Positions 1 to 11,000 of a stretch of DNA of 64,000 nt are shown one piece after another. Under the pieces are notes generated by a model that was not told where the DNA came from, did not search any database, and worked only from the letters and a program-made list of their open reading frames with translations. The position numbers and the translations under genes are program-made. The DNA comes from Cycas panzhihuaensis (Eukaryota > Cycadophyta): NCBI GenBank assembly GCA_023213395.1, contig CM041465.1, positions 42,911,741 through 42,975,740 of the forward strand, read 5' to 3'. How positions within the stretch are numbered: the first letter of the stretch is position 1; each line of letters opens with the position of its first letter.

Positions 1-376
1 AGTTGAATAACTTAGCTTTATACATGACTATTCTAGCATCATCTCTTTGATCATACAATGATACAATTATATCCCAAGCTTGTTTGGATGTGGTTGCAGT
101 TTGTATATGATCAACATTATCATTAACAGATAAATGAATGAATGCAAGTGCAATTTCATTTTTAACTTTAAAAGCAACCAAAGCAACATGATTAACATGA
201 ATAAGATTATTTTAATTTTCCAGATCTGGAGTTAGTTCAGGTTTGGCAATTATGTTAGAGACATAACCCTACAACTCATTCATGATTAATAAATATTTTG
301 CTTGCTTTTTGCATGTTAAATAGTTTTTAGCAATAGTCAATTTAATTGTATTTGCATTAAACATCTGTGTTGCCAT
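1..376 (-). pseudogene. Copia A1 gag, N-terminal part (runs off left edge)
   Basis: Read on the minus strand from an ATG at 376, this matches the gag start of the other family A copias in the window (A2 at 8852, A3 at 30818, A4 at 39994): an N-terminal TIKL motif, a MNEL segment, then EIALAFIHL and a SLYDQRDDARI block of the UBN2/retrotran_gag type. Gag is the capsid-like protein that packages element RNA. A TAG interrupts it right after MNEL, where A2 and A4 have Trp. The rest of the element lies outside the window. Confidence 0.8.
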
Positions 377-1475
377 GATGAAAGTTTGTAGCTGATAATG
401 AGCTTAGAAACTTTTTGAGTTACGCTGCTTAAGTTCTATTCAATATCCCTAATTATTCAGTACTGGATTAAAAAGTATGTGGATCGAATGGAGGGTTTCA
501 TTTGCAAGTTGTCCAACCTGATGACTGGATCAGTGTTGGTCAAGATTTTAGAATCAGTATAATTGAGGTAGGGTTGATCTTCATAGTGTATTGTGCTTTC
601 CTTAGTGTTCATAGCACTGATAACACCTTTTTTGAGCTTGCCCACTTAACGTCTTAATTGTCGTGCACTGGCTATACGGCCAATTGGTTCCCTAGGGAAT
701 GCACCAAGCTTAAGACTCCAATTTTGTGATTTTTAAAATTGATTACAAGTGGGTTGAGTTACTTAGTAAAAACACGTTTTGAAGCCCTTTTCAGGCTATT
801 GAAATCTTTATTAATGTGGTACAAAAAAATACAACTTAGTTGCTAAAAAGTAAGAAAATGCAAAAATGGGGACTTTGAGAAGCAAACATGCAAAACCAAG
901 AACACTTGGGATTGAAAAAATGATCCCAACATGCCAAAAGAAAATGATTATTTTATTGATTTGTTGTTTTCTTGATGCTTTGGAGTGATGCCTCACTTAA
1001 TTTAGGTCACTATGTAAGGAGCCCAATGAGTAAATACATTAAAACAATGTGATTTTCGGTTGAAAATAAGTCAAAAACTAGGTAATTAAATCCCCAAAAT
1101 TACATGCAATATTTTTTTTTTATGACTATTAGTGTGATTGACACACTAAAAAAGTCCTTACAAAGTGAAATTTAATGACCTAGGTCACCTTGCAGGGAGG
1201 CCAAAGTCATTTACAAAAGAATCTTCACTTAATGTGATAATTAAAGATCAAAAATTCACTTGCAATTTTTTTTAATGTCATTAGTGTGATTGTCACACTG
1301 AATGAATAATGAAATGAGTGATGTGGTGTTAAAAATAATATGAAAAGGAAAAGAGACTTTAGAAGCTTAAAGTTTGAACCAAAAGAATTGAAATATGAAT
1401 ATTTTTAAGATATTCCTAAATATATATCTTAATATTATAAAACAGTAGGCAAAAATCTTTTTTTTTATTTGTCTT
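377..1475 (-). other. Long noncoding leader of copia A1
   Basis: AT-rich, no credible ORF. On the minus strand it carries the same motif as the A2 and A3 leaders, where a CTTGGTGCATT segment is followed by an ACCAA segment and AGTGCACGACAATTAAG (here about 647-715). No family A LTR or PBS is found at the right end, so A1 is cut off inside its leader; the boundary near 1475 is placed where AT-rich leader changes to more GC-rich sequence. Confidence 0.6.
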
Positions 1476-2890
1476 GATTGACGGCGCAAACCTACGGGCG
1501 ACAGGGATAGAGGTGAATTTGTGGGCGAGAAATCCGCTTGAGATCATGAGAAAATTTCCTATCTTGATCATAATTTAGATCTCTACATCTCCTTTTGACT
1601 GTTTGTAGGGTTCTTGATGGTGAATGGAGGGCATGCTATTTACTTAGTACAACAATCTTTTGATGCTTGTTGGAGTTTTGTTTACCGCCATTTCATTAGT
1701 AGGAGCGCCAATGGGAGGAAGCCTTGGAAGCCACGAAGCTGACAATTGATGCAGGAAGCCAGTTGAGAGTGACAACACGAAGAAACCACATGTTACAAAC
1801 TCTTGAGAATTGCCACTCTATGGAAAAGCGGCTAGATTAAGAGAGCTACCAAGCGGGCACATGCGAGATAGGAGCAAGACGTCCAAGATATGGAGCCGCT
1901 TGCTCAGCTAGAGTTGACATAGAAAGAGAAAGCCAAATCACACTGTTTACGGAGCTACCAACTATGTGATGCACCACCAACGAAAGAGCGAGAGATAGAG
2001 AGAGCTGCCAGGTGGTATTGCGCAGGGAGCCGCCAATGGTCGATCACCCAAGGACCACTCAATTGTGAGTCAAACATAGGAGCCACCAATGAAGAGGAGC
2101 TGTTAGAATAATGGATGATTGCCCAAATGAAGGAGTTGTTGCCAATGAACACGGTGTTGCCTAGTAGCGAAGAGAGAGCTACCAGACGAGAGTAATGCCA
2201 TGGAGAAACAAAGCCAATGTTTGATGCAGGAAGTGATTCCACAGAGGAACCACAGGCCAACAGAGGTTACCCAATGTAGGGATCTGCTAATCCAGAGAGA
2301 AACGATAGCCCACCACTGTTGGATGAGCGACCAGATGTGAATGAGTTGAGTCACAAGTAAAAATGCCAGCTGCTAGCCTTACACGGTGTTGTCAAAAAAA
2401 CAAAACTTGAAAACATTAAGTCTTCTTATTCCTGCAATGAGAAACAATGGAGAGCCACAACAAACATTTTGCATATATTTTATCTCCACAACAAAGCTGC
2501 CACATACATGGATGGAACCACCTAACAAAGAGAGCAGATCAATACTACAATGAGGACGAAAGAACCGGGTCAGCCTGTTAAGAACACAACCCTTATCTCT
2601 CTTCTTCTCAAATCTTATATTTCTATTCTTGTAATTATCCTACATTCATAAGTCCAAGAGATGGGCAATCTTATTAGCCCTATATATATGTATGTAATGT
2701 AGGAGTGGGGATCATCTGGAAGTATTGTGATCTTATGTATTGGTGGTTGCCCCCTCGAAGAGGCCCATCGATACATGTGATTACGGATGCTTTATACTCT
2801 TATATGTAATTTTGACTTTTGTGTTACCATATGCAATTGGATTTTTATCTTGATTCAAGTCCATTACAATTGGTGTAACGGTTCGTTACA
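1476..2890 (+). repeat. 5' LTR of gypsy G1 (left boundary unresolved)
   Basis: The right boundary is firm: the LTR ends GGTTCGTTACA at 2890, followed by AG and an initiator-Met PBS. A TATA-like run lies about 200 bp upstream of the end. The left boundary cannot be set because the 3' LTR is absent. The part from about 1800 to 2200 is full of degenerate GAGCTACCA/GAGCCGCCA motifs, which may be U3 repeats or part of another element. No coding potential is believable. Confidence 0.5.
2681..2689 (+). promoter_or_regulatory. TATA-like box in G1 LTR
   Basis: The run TATATATAT sits about 200 bp before the LTR end, where the R region would be expected to start downstream. It is the likely element promoter, inferred from position and composition only. 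Confidence 0.4.
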
Positions 2891-2892
2891 AG

Positions 2893-2906
2893 TGGTATTA
2901 GAGCAA
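2893..2906 (+). other. Primer-binding site of G1
   Basis: TGGTATTAGAGC two bases after the LTR end matches the 3' end of initiator-Met tRNA except for one C-to-T change. It primes minus-strand DNA synthesis. Confidence 0.85.
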
Positions 2907-4014
2907 TGATCTAGGAGGTGTCATTAAGGGTTTTTGGAGGGTAAATTTGAGACGAAATTGCTCGCCCTATAAATTTTGAGTGGTCGCACTATAGATTTTG
3001 GGGTGAAAGTGCGAAAATTGCAGCAAAATTAAATTTCGGCCAACTTCTTTTTCGTCACCGTATTTTTAGGACAAATCTGCAACCTTAACTTCAAAGAGCC
3101 ATAACTTTGGCTACAGGTATCCAAATGACCTCAATTTTTTTTTGATTCTGTGTTTTTTAATTTACTTTTTGATGGAAGTGGTTTTGAGTTGAAAGGAGTT
3201 CATAATAAAAAAATATTTATATTTTACTAGTAGTTACTATTGTAGTCCTTAGAAACCCTAACAGTGAAATTCTTAAAAGAGTCATAACTTTTGATCTAGA
3301 TATCAGAATTCAATTTCGTCTGAACTATTAGAATTGTATTTTTAGAGGCCATCATTGTAATCCATATTTTATGTATTTTTCAACTATATTTTTTAGAGAG
3401 AAATAGTTTTGTCATTTTCTCTTAATAAATTATAGTAGTTTACTTTTTGTTCGTAATCTTTTTAGTTGGTCTAGGCTAGAGACCCTGTGCCGAGGGTCTA
3501 TAAATATCACGAGGAACTGTCGTTTTGGGCTAAGCACATTGTGGCTAATTTGTTTTTTTTTTTTTTTAGCTCTTGTGTGAAGGACTCCTGAACCAAGCCT
3601 TAGACAGAACTTGGCTAAGGAATTGAGCCTCCACGTACCTACGAGTATATAGGAGGACCCCCCTAGGTAGGCATTCCTAGTATAGGTGACCATAGGAGAC
3701 TTGTCGGTCGTCTGTAATTTGTAGTGCACCGGTAAGTGGTTAGCCCCGGGAAGTTACTCTCCATGTGCCCTAGAGATGGGTAGTACGACTGTAGAGTAGA
3801 GTGTTAGCCTCTACAAGTCAATACTATTTACGACTGGGATCAGTATATCGGAGGGCCTACAAACCAGATAATCCCAGACCTAGAAAGCCCTGTGTTATTG
3901 GTCTTCATCAGTTGCCTCCAGTGACTAAACCCTAGTTGGGTTACTTTTGGTAGATACATTTTTTTAGATACTTTTTATAAAGCAAACATTCAACTTCGAT
4001 AAGGTTTTGTAACC
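2907..4014 (+). other. Leader of gypsy G1
   Basis: About 1.1 kb without a convincing ORF. It holds two copies of a block beginning CCATAACTTT/TCATAACTTTTGAT (about 3100-3140 and 3283-3360) that also occurs, inverted relative to coding direction, in the G2 and G3 LTRs. A T-run lies near 3550-3567. Gag starts at 4015. Confidence 0.6.
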
Positions 4015-4878
4015 ATGGCCCCAAAAAATGACCCAACGAGGGATGAAAATACCAATGTAATAGAAGAATTGAGCTTAAGGATGGGTACGGTTGAAGATAA
4101 TATTAGAAAAATTAGCGAAACTCTTCAAAAGATTACAAGTCAATTAGGATTACAAAAATATAATGAGGGATCTTGGAAGGGGAAGGATAAGATAGGGAGT
4201 GAAGGTGAACACCATGACCAAGGAGGGCTACGATCTAGTTATCTCCCTAAAGTGGAAATTAGGAAATTTAATGGAAAAGATGTGAGGACCTGGGTCAGCG
4301 AAATGGAACAATTTTTTAGTCTTCATCAAGTACCATTTGATAAAAAAATCATCTTAGCTTCTTTACATATGGAATTAGAACCCTTCCAGTGGTACCAATG
4401 GATAAAGAAGAAGTGTGAAGGAATATCGTGTAAGTGGGAAAATTTTGTGGAGGATCTTTCAGTGCAATTTGATAATATTTGGGATGATGACTACTTTAGT
4501 CAGTTGGTTAAACTAGAACAAGAAGGAACAGTATCAGAATACACTACAGAACACCAAAAACTAGCCACCCTAGTTGATGATCTCAGTAATGAAAAATTGC
4601 TTGAACTCTACATTGGGGGTTTAAAAGAAGATATATGATATGAATTGCGCTTGCTGAAACCGAGTATCCTAATAGAAGCAATCATAGCAACTCGATAAAT
4701 TGAAGCTAAAAATAGGGCTACCCGAAAATATAATAGGATGGGGGAAGAAAGAAGAAGCCCATACATTCCTACAACACGAAGGATGACAGCTAAAGAAATG
4801 GATGAGAAAAGGCTAAAGGGTATTTGTTTTCGATGCAATGAGAAGTGGAATAAAGATCATAAATGTTCAGAAAGATGA
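4015..4878 (+). pseudogene. Gypsy G1 gag with zinc knuckle
   Basis: Frame 1 from ATG 4015 reads through a retrotrans_gag domain (KFNGKDVRTWVSEMEQFF, then ASLHMELEPFQWYQWI and YFSQLVKLEQEGTVSEY). It ends in a CCHC-type knuckle CFRCNEKWNKDHKC at about 4828-4870. In-frame stops at 4636-4638 and 4696-4698 split it. The same domain order is seen in G2, and the sequences are clearly related though not the same copy. Gag packages the element RNA. Confidence 0.85.
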
Positions 4879-5457
4879 CTATTCATGATTGAAGATACAC
4901 AAGAAGAAGATCTAGAAGAAGCTATTGTAGAAGATGATATTGCTCCTAAACCACTAGACATTGAAGAAGAGAACACAACGACAATATCTGTCCATGCTTT
5001 AGTAGGGATTGCAGCTCCATAGACCTTGAAGATTATAGGATACATTAAGGAAAAAATGGTAGTCGTCTTAATTGATTCAGGAAGCACCTATAATTTTATC
5101 AATAGGAAACTTGCAGAAGAACTAAATTGTTTTCCTTATCCAGTTAAGAATTTTCAAGTTATGGTTGCCAATGGTGGTACATTAGCCTATGGAGGAAAAT
5201 GCCATAATATTAAAATGACTATGGGAGATTACCAATTGGCTTCCTCAATGTATGCCATTCCAGTGGGAGGAGTCGATGTGGTTTTGGGAGTACAATGGCT
5301 GAAAACATTAGGTACTTTTCAGCTTAACTTGGAGGAATTATTCATCTGTTTTAACTCAGGAGGGCAACAGTACCAACTCAATGGAATTAGCCCACCTCCA
5401 TCACAGGTCATCAGTTCACATAGGATGGAGAAGCTTCTAAGAAAAGGAGGAACATGA
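4879..5457 (+). pseudogene. Gypsy G1 aspartic protease (retropepsin-like)
   Basis: In frame with gag. An acidic linker precedes the active-site motif VLIDSGSTYNFI at about 5065-5100, with the flap/second half VVLGVQWLKTLG near 5280-5310. The catalytic Asp and the DSG core are present. A TAG at about 5020 and a TGA at 5455-5457 break the frame. It would cut the Gag-Pol polyprotein. Confidence 0.85.
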
Positions 5458-6900
5458 CTTATTGCTAGATGTTATGCATTAGAAGGGCATGAGTTAGTAG
5501 CAAAGGAAGATCTTCATAAGGACAATAATCTAACACTTGAATTGCAAGAAGTGTTAGTCAAACATAGCAAGGTTTTCGAAGACATTCCTAAGGTGCTTCC
5601 TCCAGAAAGGGAACAAGATCATGCCATTGAATTCATTGTCGGTTGCAATCCACCTAACATCTGACCTTATAGATATCCTTGTCAGCAGAAGAATGAGATT
5701 GAAAAGTTGGTGCATGAACTTCTTGAAGCCAGGGCCATCAGGGAAAGTAAAAGCACATTTTCGGCACCAGTAATATTGGTAAAAAAGAAGGATGGATCCT
5801 TTCGTATGTGTGGATTATCGGGAATTAAATAAAATTACTATTAAAGATAAATTTCCCATACCAATGATTGATGAGTTTTTAGATGAATTGAATGGAGCAA
5901 CCATTTTCACCACCATAGATTTAAAATTTGGATATCACCAAATTAGAATCAAGGTTGCTGATGCTCACAAAACAACTTTTCGCACCCATGAAGGCTACTA
6001 TGAATTCCAAGTCATGCCTTTTGGCTTAACCAATGCACCGGCCACATTCCAAGGGCTCATGAATAAAATCTTTCGACCTTATCTAAGGAAGTTTGTCTTG
6101 GTGTTTTTTGATGACATCTTAGTGTATAGTCGGACAGAGGAAGAACATCTTCAACATGTTGATAAGGTTTTGCAATTATTAGAAGACAATAAACTCTTTG
6201 AAAACAGATCAAAATGTAACTTTGGAAGGCATGAAGTGGAGTACTTGGGGCACATCATCTCACAAGAGGGAGTCAAGGTTGATCCAAGGAAGATTGAAGC
6301 CATAGTATATTGGCCACAGCCCAAAAACATCAAAGGTCTATGTGGATTCCTGGGTTTAATAGGGTACTACCGAAAATTTGTTAAAGGGTATGCCAAGATT
6401 GTAGCGCCCTTGACACAATTATTAAAGAAGGATTCATTCATATGGACAGATGCCACTACTGAAGCCTTTGATAGCCTAAAGGTATCCATGACTACCACAC
6501 CAATTTTAGCAACTCCTGACTTCACTAAAACATTTATCATTGAATGTGATGCCTCGGGACAAGGTATTGGAGTAGTCCTCATGCAAGAAGGGAGGCCCAT
6601 AGCCTTTGAAAGTAAAAAATTGAAGTCCAGGGACTTAGTCAAGTCTACATATGAAAAGGAGATGATGGCAATCCTACAAGCAATTCAAAACTGGCGCCAA
6701 TATTTACTCGGAACCCATTTCAAAATAAAGACAGACCACGAAAGCTTGAAGTATTTCCTGGACCAAAGGGTAGCTTCTAAGGAACAACAAAAATGGGTCT
6801 CTAAAATGCAAGGTTTTGATTTTGAAATCATATATAAAAAAGGGAAGGAAAATATAGCAACTGACGCCCTATCACGAAAGGAAGGAGATTCTATATTATA
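5458..6900 (+). pseudogene. Gypsy G1 reverse transcriptase and RNase H
   Basis: The RT order is complete: a pre-RT segment, VILVKKKDGSF, VDYRELNKITI, FGYHQIRI, MPFGLTNAPATFQ, and the catalytic VFFDDILVYS near 6100-6130 with both Asp residues. About two bases are missing at 5808-5815, shifting the frame in front of VDYREL. RNase H follows with ECDASG, YEKEMMAI, TDHESLKYF and DALSR, so its acidic residues are all visible. Stops remain upstream (about 5664). Confidence 0.9.
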
Positions 6901-7362
6901 TGCATTAACAATAGTTACCCGGTCATGGATTGAGGAGGCAAGGGAAGAGTGGGAAAAGGATACCAAGATAAAGCAATTAATACAGGATCTACAGGTTGAT
7001 CAAGATAGTCATAAAAGCTTTTCATGGGTGGCAAACATCCTGTGGTACAAAAATAGAATATATCTTAGTCCTAATTCCAAGATTAAGGAGAAGATATTGC
7101 ATGATGTACATGCCTCTCTAATAGCAGGCCATTCTGGATTCCTAAAGACTTAGCAACAGATTAAGCAATCCTTCTATTGGAATGGGCTCAAGCAAGATAC
7201 TAAAAGATGGGTTGCAGCTTGTGAAGTGTGCCAAGGACAAAAGGGTGAAATGAGCAAGATGCCTGGTCTATTGCATCCACTCCCTATACCAAATCAAAGA
7301 TGGGAAGAAATATCCATGGACTTCATCACAGGATTACCAAAATCAGATGGGAGGGATGCAAT
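6901..7362 (+). pseudogene. Gypsy G1 integrase, N-terminal part, truncated
   Basis: The integrase zinc-binding region is seen (HDVHASLIAGHSG, then CEVCQGQ), with a TAG at 7151-7153. The core begins with EEISMDFITGLPKSDGRDA, containing the first catalytic Asp. At about 7363 homology stops abruptly and the sequence turns into noncoding leader of copia A2. No continuation of this integrase and no 3' LTR of G1 are found. Confidence 0.85.
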
Positions 7363-8851
7363 AGACTACTAGTTTCCACAATGGCTACTAGTTTGCTTTG
7401 AGTTCCCTTGCACTTGTGTCTGCCTTGTAAAACAATCTCTGAAGCAACAAATAGGGTTTAAAATCTTGTGATAATTTGTAACAGTTGTACGACTATCTAC
7501 AGTCGTGCGCCCATATGAAACCTTCATTAGCTTCGTTTTTCCCATATGATGAATATCAATTCACCAAATTTTAGAAATTTCTTTGTCTACACTGTATAGA
7601 CTTCCCTTTGAAATTTCATCATGTTTGGTGCACTCTGTAAAGAGATCGAACTCGCAGTGTAGTTTGGATTTTGCCGCCTATTGCCGTTCAACTACTTTCT
7701 TCAAAATTTTCACTTGAGAACTTTACAAATTAAACTTTACTTTATACACTTAAGTATATTCTGGTGAATATTTACTTTTTAATAAAGGGCACTTTCCAAA
7801 GTTTTCATTTAAAAGTAATTTTTATGTTATTTAATTACTTTTAAAGCAAAATTCAATGTTTTTATTTTTTGAAGTTACTTTTACATATAAAAAAAATTTG
7901 AAGTGTAAAATTTAACTTCAATTAATTAATTTCTTAGTCATATATGTACTAATTATGAAAAATTCACATTGTACTCAATTTTATAAGGCTCCTTACGAAG
8001 TGACCTTTACGTTCTAAGTCTTAAAAAATGGCTCAAAATCACTTATTTAATAAATAATGACTTTATTTGGGTCTGGTTAGGACTATTTTAAAGTCCTAAC
8101 ATTGTGGTGATGACTTGATCTCTTGGCGTGCTTCATTAAATTCTATATTTTGTGGTCGTTTCTTTATATTAAAATGAAACCACTTAAGGCACAATAAGCA
8201 GGCAAGCATATCTTCATTTGGCACTTAGCACTTTTTTGCTCTTTTTAAAGTGTTTTTTGGAACACATTAAGTGTTGCTTTATGTACTCAATTTGCTTCAT
8301 CTGAAGCCTTTTTTTGTTGAGTTTTTATTAGCATTGTAAAGCAACATTTAATCTCTTACTTGAGCAATTTAATTTAACTTCACTTTATTCATTAAAATTG
8401 CTTTAAAATTTTTGTTGGAGAGGCTCGAAAAAGGTTAAAACCTTGCCTATAAAATCTCAATCTTGGTGCATTCTCTATGGGACCAACTGATTGTATAGTC
8501 AGTGCACGACAATTAAGATTCTCTTAGAGAAAAGGGGCCTTGAAAAGGGTGTTATTGAGGCTGTGAATCCCAAAGAAAGCATGGTACGACTGTGCAAATC
8601 AACCCTACCTAGCCTTGTACTAGATTTATCTTGGCTAACTATTGGATCTATCTAGAAAAATCAAGGTCGGACCAACTCTTTGCCTAGTCCTCCATCCTCA
8701 TCACTCTCTTCAGATGTTGGATCTTTCTCATAAGATCAGGGTTGTTGGTGTAATAGAAGGTGGAACTTAAGTGATGAAAGCTTTGAGTCTCTAAGTCATT
8801 TGCTAGCTTCGAGAAACTTTAAACAATTTGTACATCACGACTACTCTTAAT
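7363..8851 (+). other. 5'-truncated leader of copia A2
   Basis: AT-rich noncoding leader. It shares short blocks with the A3 leader, most clearly the CTTGGTGCATT...GTCAGTGCAC segment near 8460-8510 and the TGGATC/TTCTCATAAGATCAGGG segment near 8640-8740. No LTR or PBS precedes it, so the 5' end of A2 is missing at the junction with G1. Confidence 0.65.
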
Positions 8852-9633
8852 ATGCTTAATACATGCACTATGAACTTAAGTGGACAAGATAATTTTCAAG
8901 AATGGAAAAGACAAACATAAACTTTATTAATCATAAATGAGTTTTGGGCATTTGTATTTAGGAAGAATCCCAAACCTGTTCCAACTACAAGCCCAGTTGA
9001 TAACACTGTAATCATTTAGCCTGATCTTGCTTTAGTTGCTACTTGGGAAGCTAAGAATGAAATAGCCTTTGCAGTTCTTCATATGATTGTTGATGTAAAT
9101 GTTGATCAAAATATTTCTTGTGCTTATACTTTAAAGGAAGCTTGGGACACCTTAATTTCATTGTATGAAAGACGAGATGATACTTGGATTATTATGACAA
9201 AAGCTAAGTTGTATACTTTGAGATATGTTGAGTCTATGTTGGCATTTTTATCTTCTATCAAAGAAATTAGTAATGAGTTGAATATTCTTGGGAAACCAAC
9301 TTCAAAGGATGAACTTGTGACTGCCACATTACATGCATTACAAAAGGAGTACAATGGTTTCATCTCCTCAATTACAAGAGACGACACACTTGGCACATTG
9401 ACTTTCAATGAACTTGAGAGTCTTTTATTTTGAGAGGAGAAAATCTACTCTCAATAGGATAAACCATCTACGTTAGTTGTATTCATGGCCAACTATAAGG
9501 CCAAGCAGAATCCCAAATAATCTCTTCATAACTAGTTTCAAAATATGAACATTGGCATATCAAAAGGCAACATCACATGTCATTATTGTAGTAAAATGGG
9601 CCACATTACACCAGAATGTCAAAAAAAATAATC
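8852..9633 (+). pseudogene. Copia A2 gag with zinc knuckle
   Basis: ATG at 8852 starts MLNTCTMNLSGQDNF, matching A3 and A4. The UBN2-type core includes EAWDTLISLYERRDD and ISNELNILGKPTSKDEL, followed by a CCHC knuckle CHYCSKMGHITPEC near 9577-9620. Several stops (for example after KRQT and before EEKIYSQ) make it inactive. Just after the knuckle the reading frame is riddled with TAG/TAA where A3 has Gln-rich sequence. Confidence 0.85.
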
Positions 9634-11000
9634 CAACATATAGTAGCAATAATAGTTCCAATAACCGCAATAACAATAAAGGCAATAAGAACAATAACCC
9701 CCTAGACTCAATCTAGGTGGATTTTAGGGAGATCAATGAGGAAGGAGGGGTTTAGAGGTGGCAACCAACGCCATACCAATCAATTTACTAATGAGGAAAA
9801 ATTGTTTTGTGCTTATCACAGCATACAAAGTGATAGCACATGGATCATTAACTTGGGAGCAACTCAACATACGACAGATAATGAAGAGTCGCTCTATAAT
9901 ATTAAAGAAGGAAGATGACAAACAGTTATAATTGACAACAATGAGTCAATTGAGATATTTGGAGTAAGAAAAATTGCCTTTTTTTATTCTCCAAATCACC
10001 CTACTTCCACGCTTCCCACAAGAGATGCCTACTTGATACCTTCAATGTATAAAAGTCCCTTATCTGTTAGTTAGCTAAATAAACAATAGATGAGTATATT
10101 ATTTAAATGTGGGAAATGTACCATTAGTGATAGAAATGATCAAGTGGTTGCCATTGGTCATGAAGACCATGGTTTTTAGAAATTGGATGTATCAAATATT
10201 ACACTTGATACTGCTCCAACTTATTTTGTCACATAATCTATGACCAAAGAGCAACTTTGGCATAACAGGCTAGGCCACTTCAGCCTAGATAACTTCAAAA
10301 TGATGTATTTCAAAAACATGGTGTATGGGCTTCCAAAGATATTAGCATCAAAATGTTTTTGTGAAGCATGAATTATGGGGACACAACATAGAGAGCTTTT
10401 TTTTAAAGGCAACACATGGCATGCATCACAACCTTTGCAGTTGGTTCACACAGATCTATGTGGACCCATGCCCACAACATCTCTTGGAGGAGCTTTGTAT
10501 TACATCGCCTTCATTAATGACTTTTTACATAAAGTTTGGGTTTATTCATCAAACACAAATATGAGGCATTAGAAAAATTTAAGGAATTCAAACTTAAGGT
10601 GGAAAATGAATAGGAATCTTCAATCAAAACGTTGAGATTCGATAATGGAGGTGAATTTACATCAAGAGATTTTAATCAATTTTGCAAAGATCATGCAATC
10701 AAACGACAACTCTCTACTCCACACACACCTCAATAGAATGGAGTATCTGAGAGGATGAATAGGACTTTGGCCAACAAAGCCAAAGCCATGATGCATGCAA
10801 AATGGCTTCTTCTTCCCTATTGGGCAGAAGCTTTTTGCACAGTAGCTTATGTGGCCAATAAGAGCCCAACTATAACAGTCACCAATATCACACCAGAGGA
10901 GGCTTGGTTTGGCAAAAAGCCAACTGTAAGCCATTTGAAGGCTTTTGGGTGTACTGTTTATATACACATTCCCCAATAACAAAGAAAAAAGTTAGATCAT
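9634..11000 (+). pseudogene. Copia A2 protease and integrase
   Basis: The protease motif reads WIINLGATQHTT near 9840-9875, so the catalytic Asp of the usual DSGA is replaced by Asn. The GAG-pre-integrase block (QLWHNRLGHFSLDNF) lies near 10250-10300. The integrase core includes VHTDLCGPMP near 10445, FDNGGEFTSRDF near 10640 and SERMNRTL near 10750, spread over different frames with stops. WAEAFCTVAYVANKSP and FGKKPTVSHLKAFGC follow. Confidence 0.85.

Noticed and set aside
1955-2354. Two overlapping minus-strand frames of about 100 and 83 codons
   Set aside because: Low-complexity, Ser/Trp-rich, in repeated purine-rich LTR sequence; no domain.
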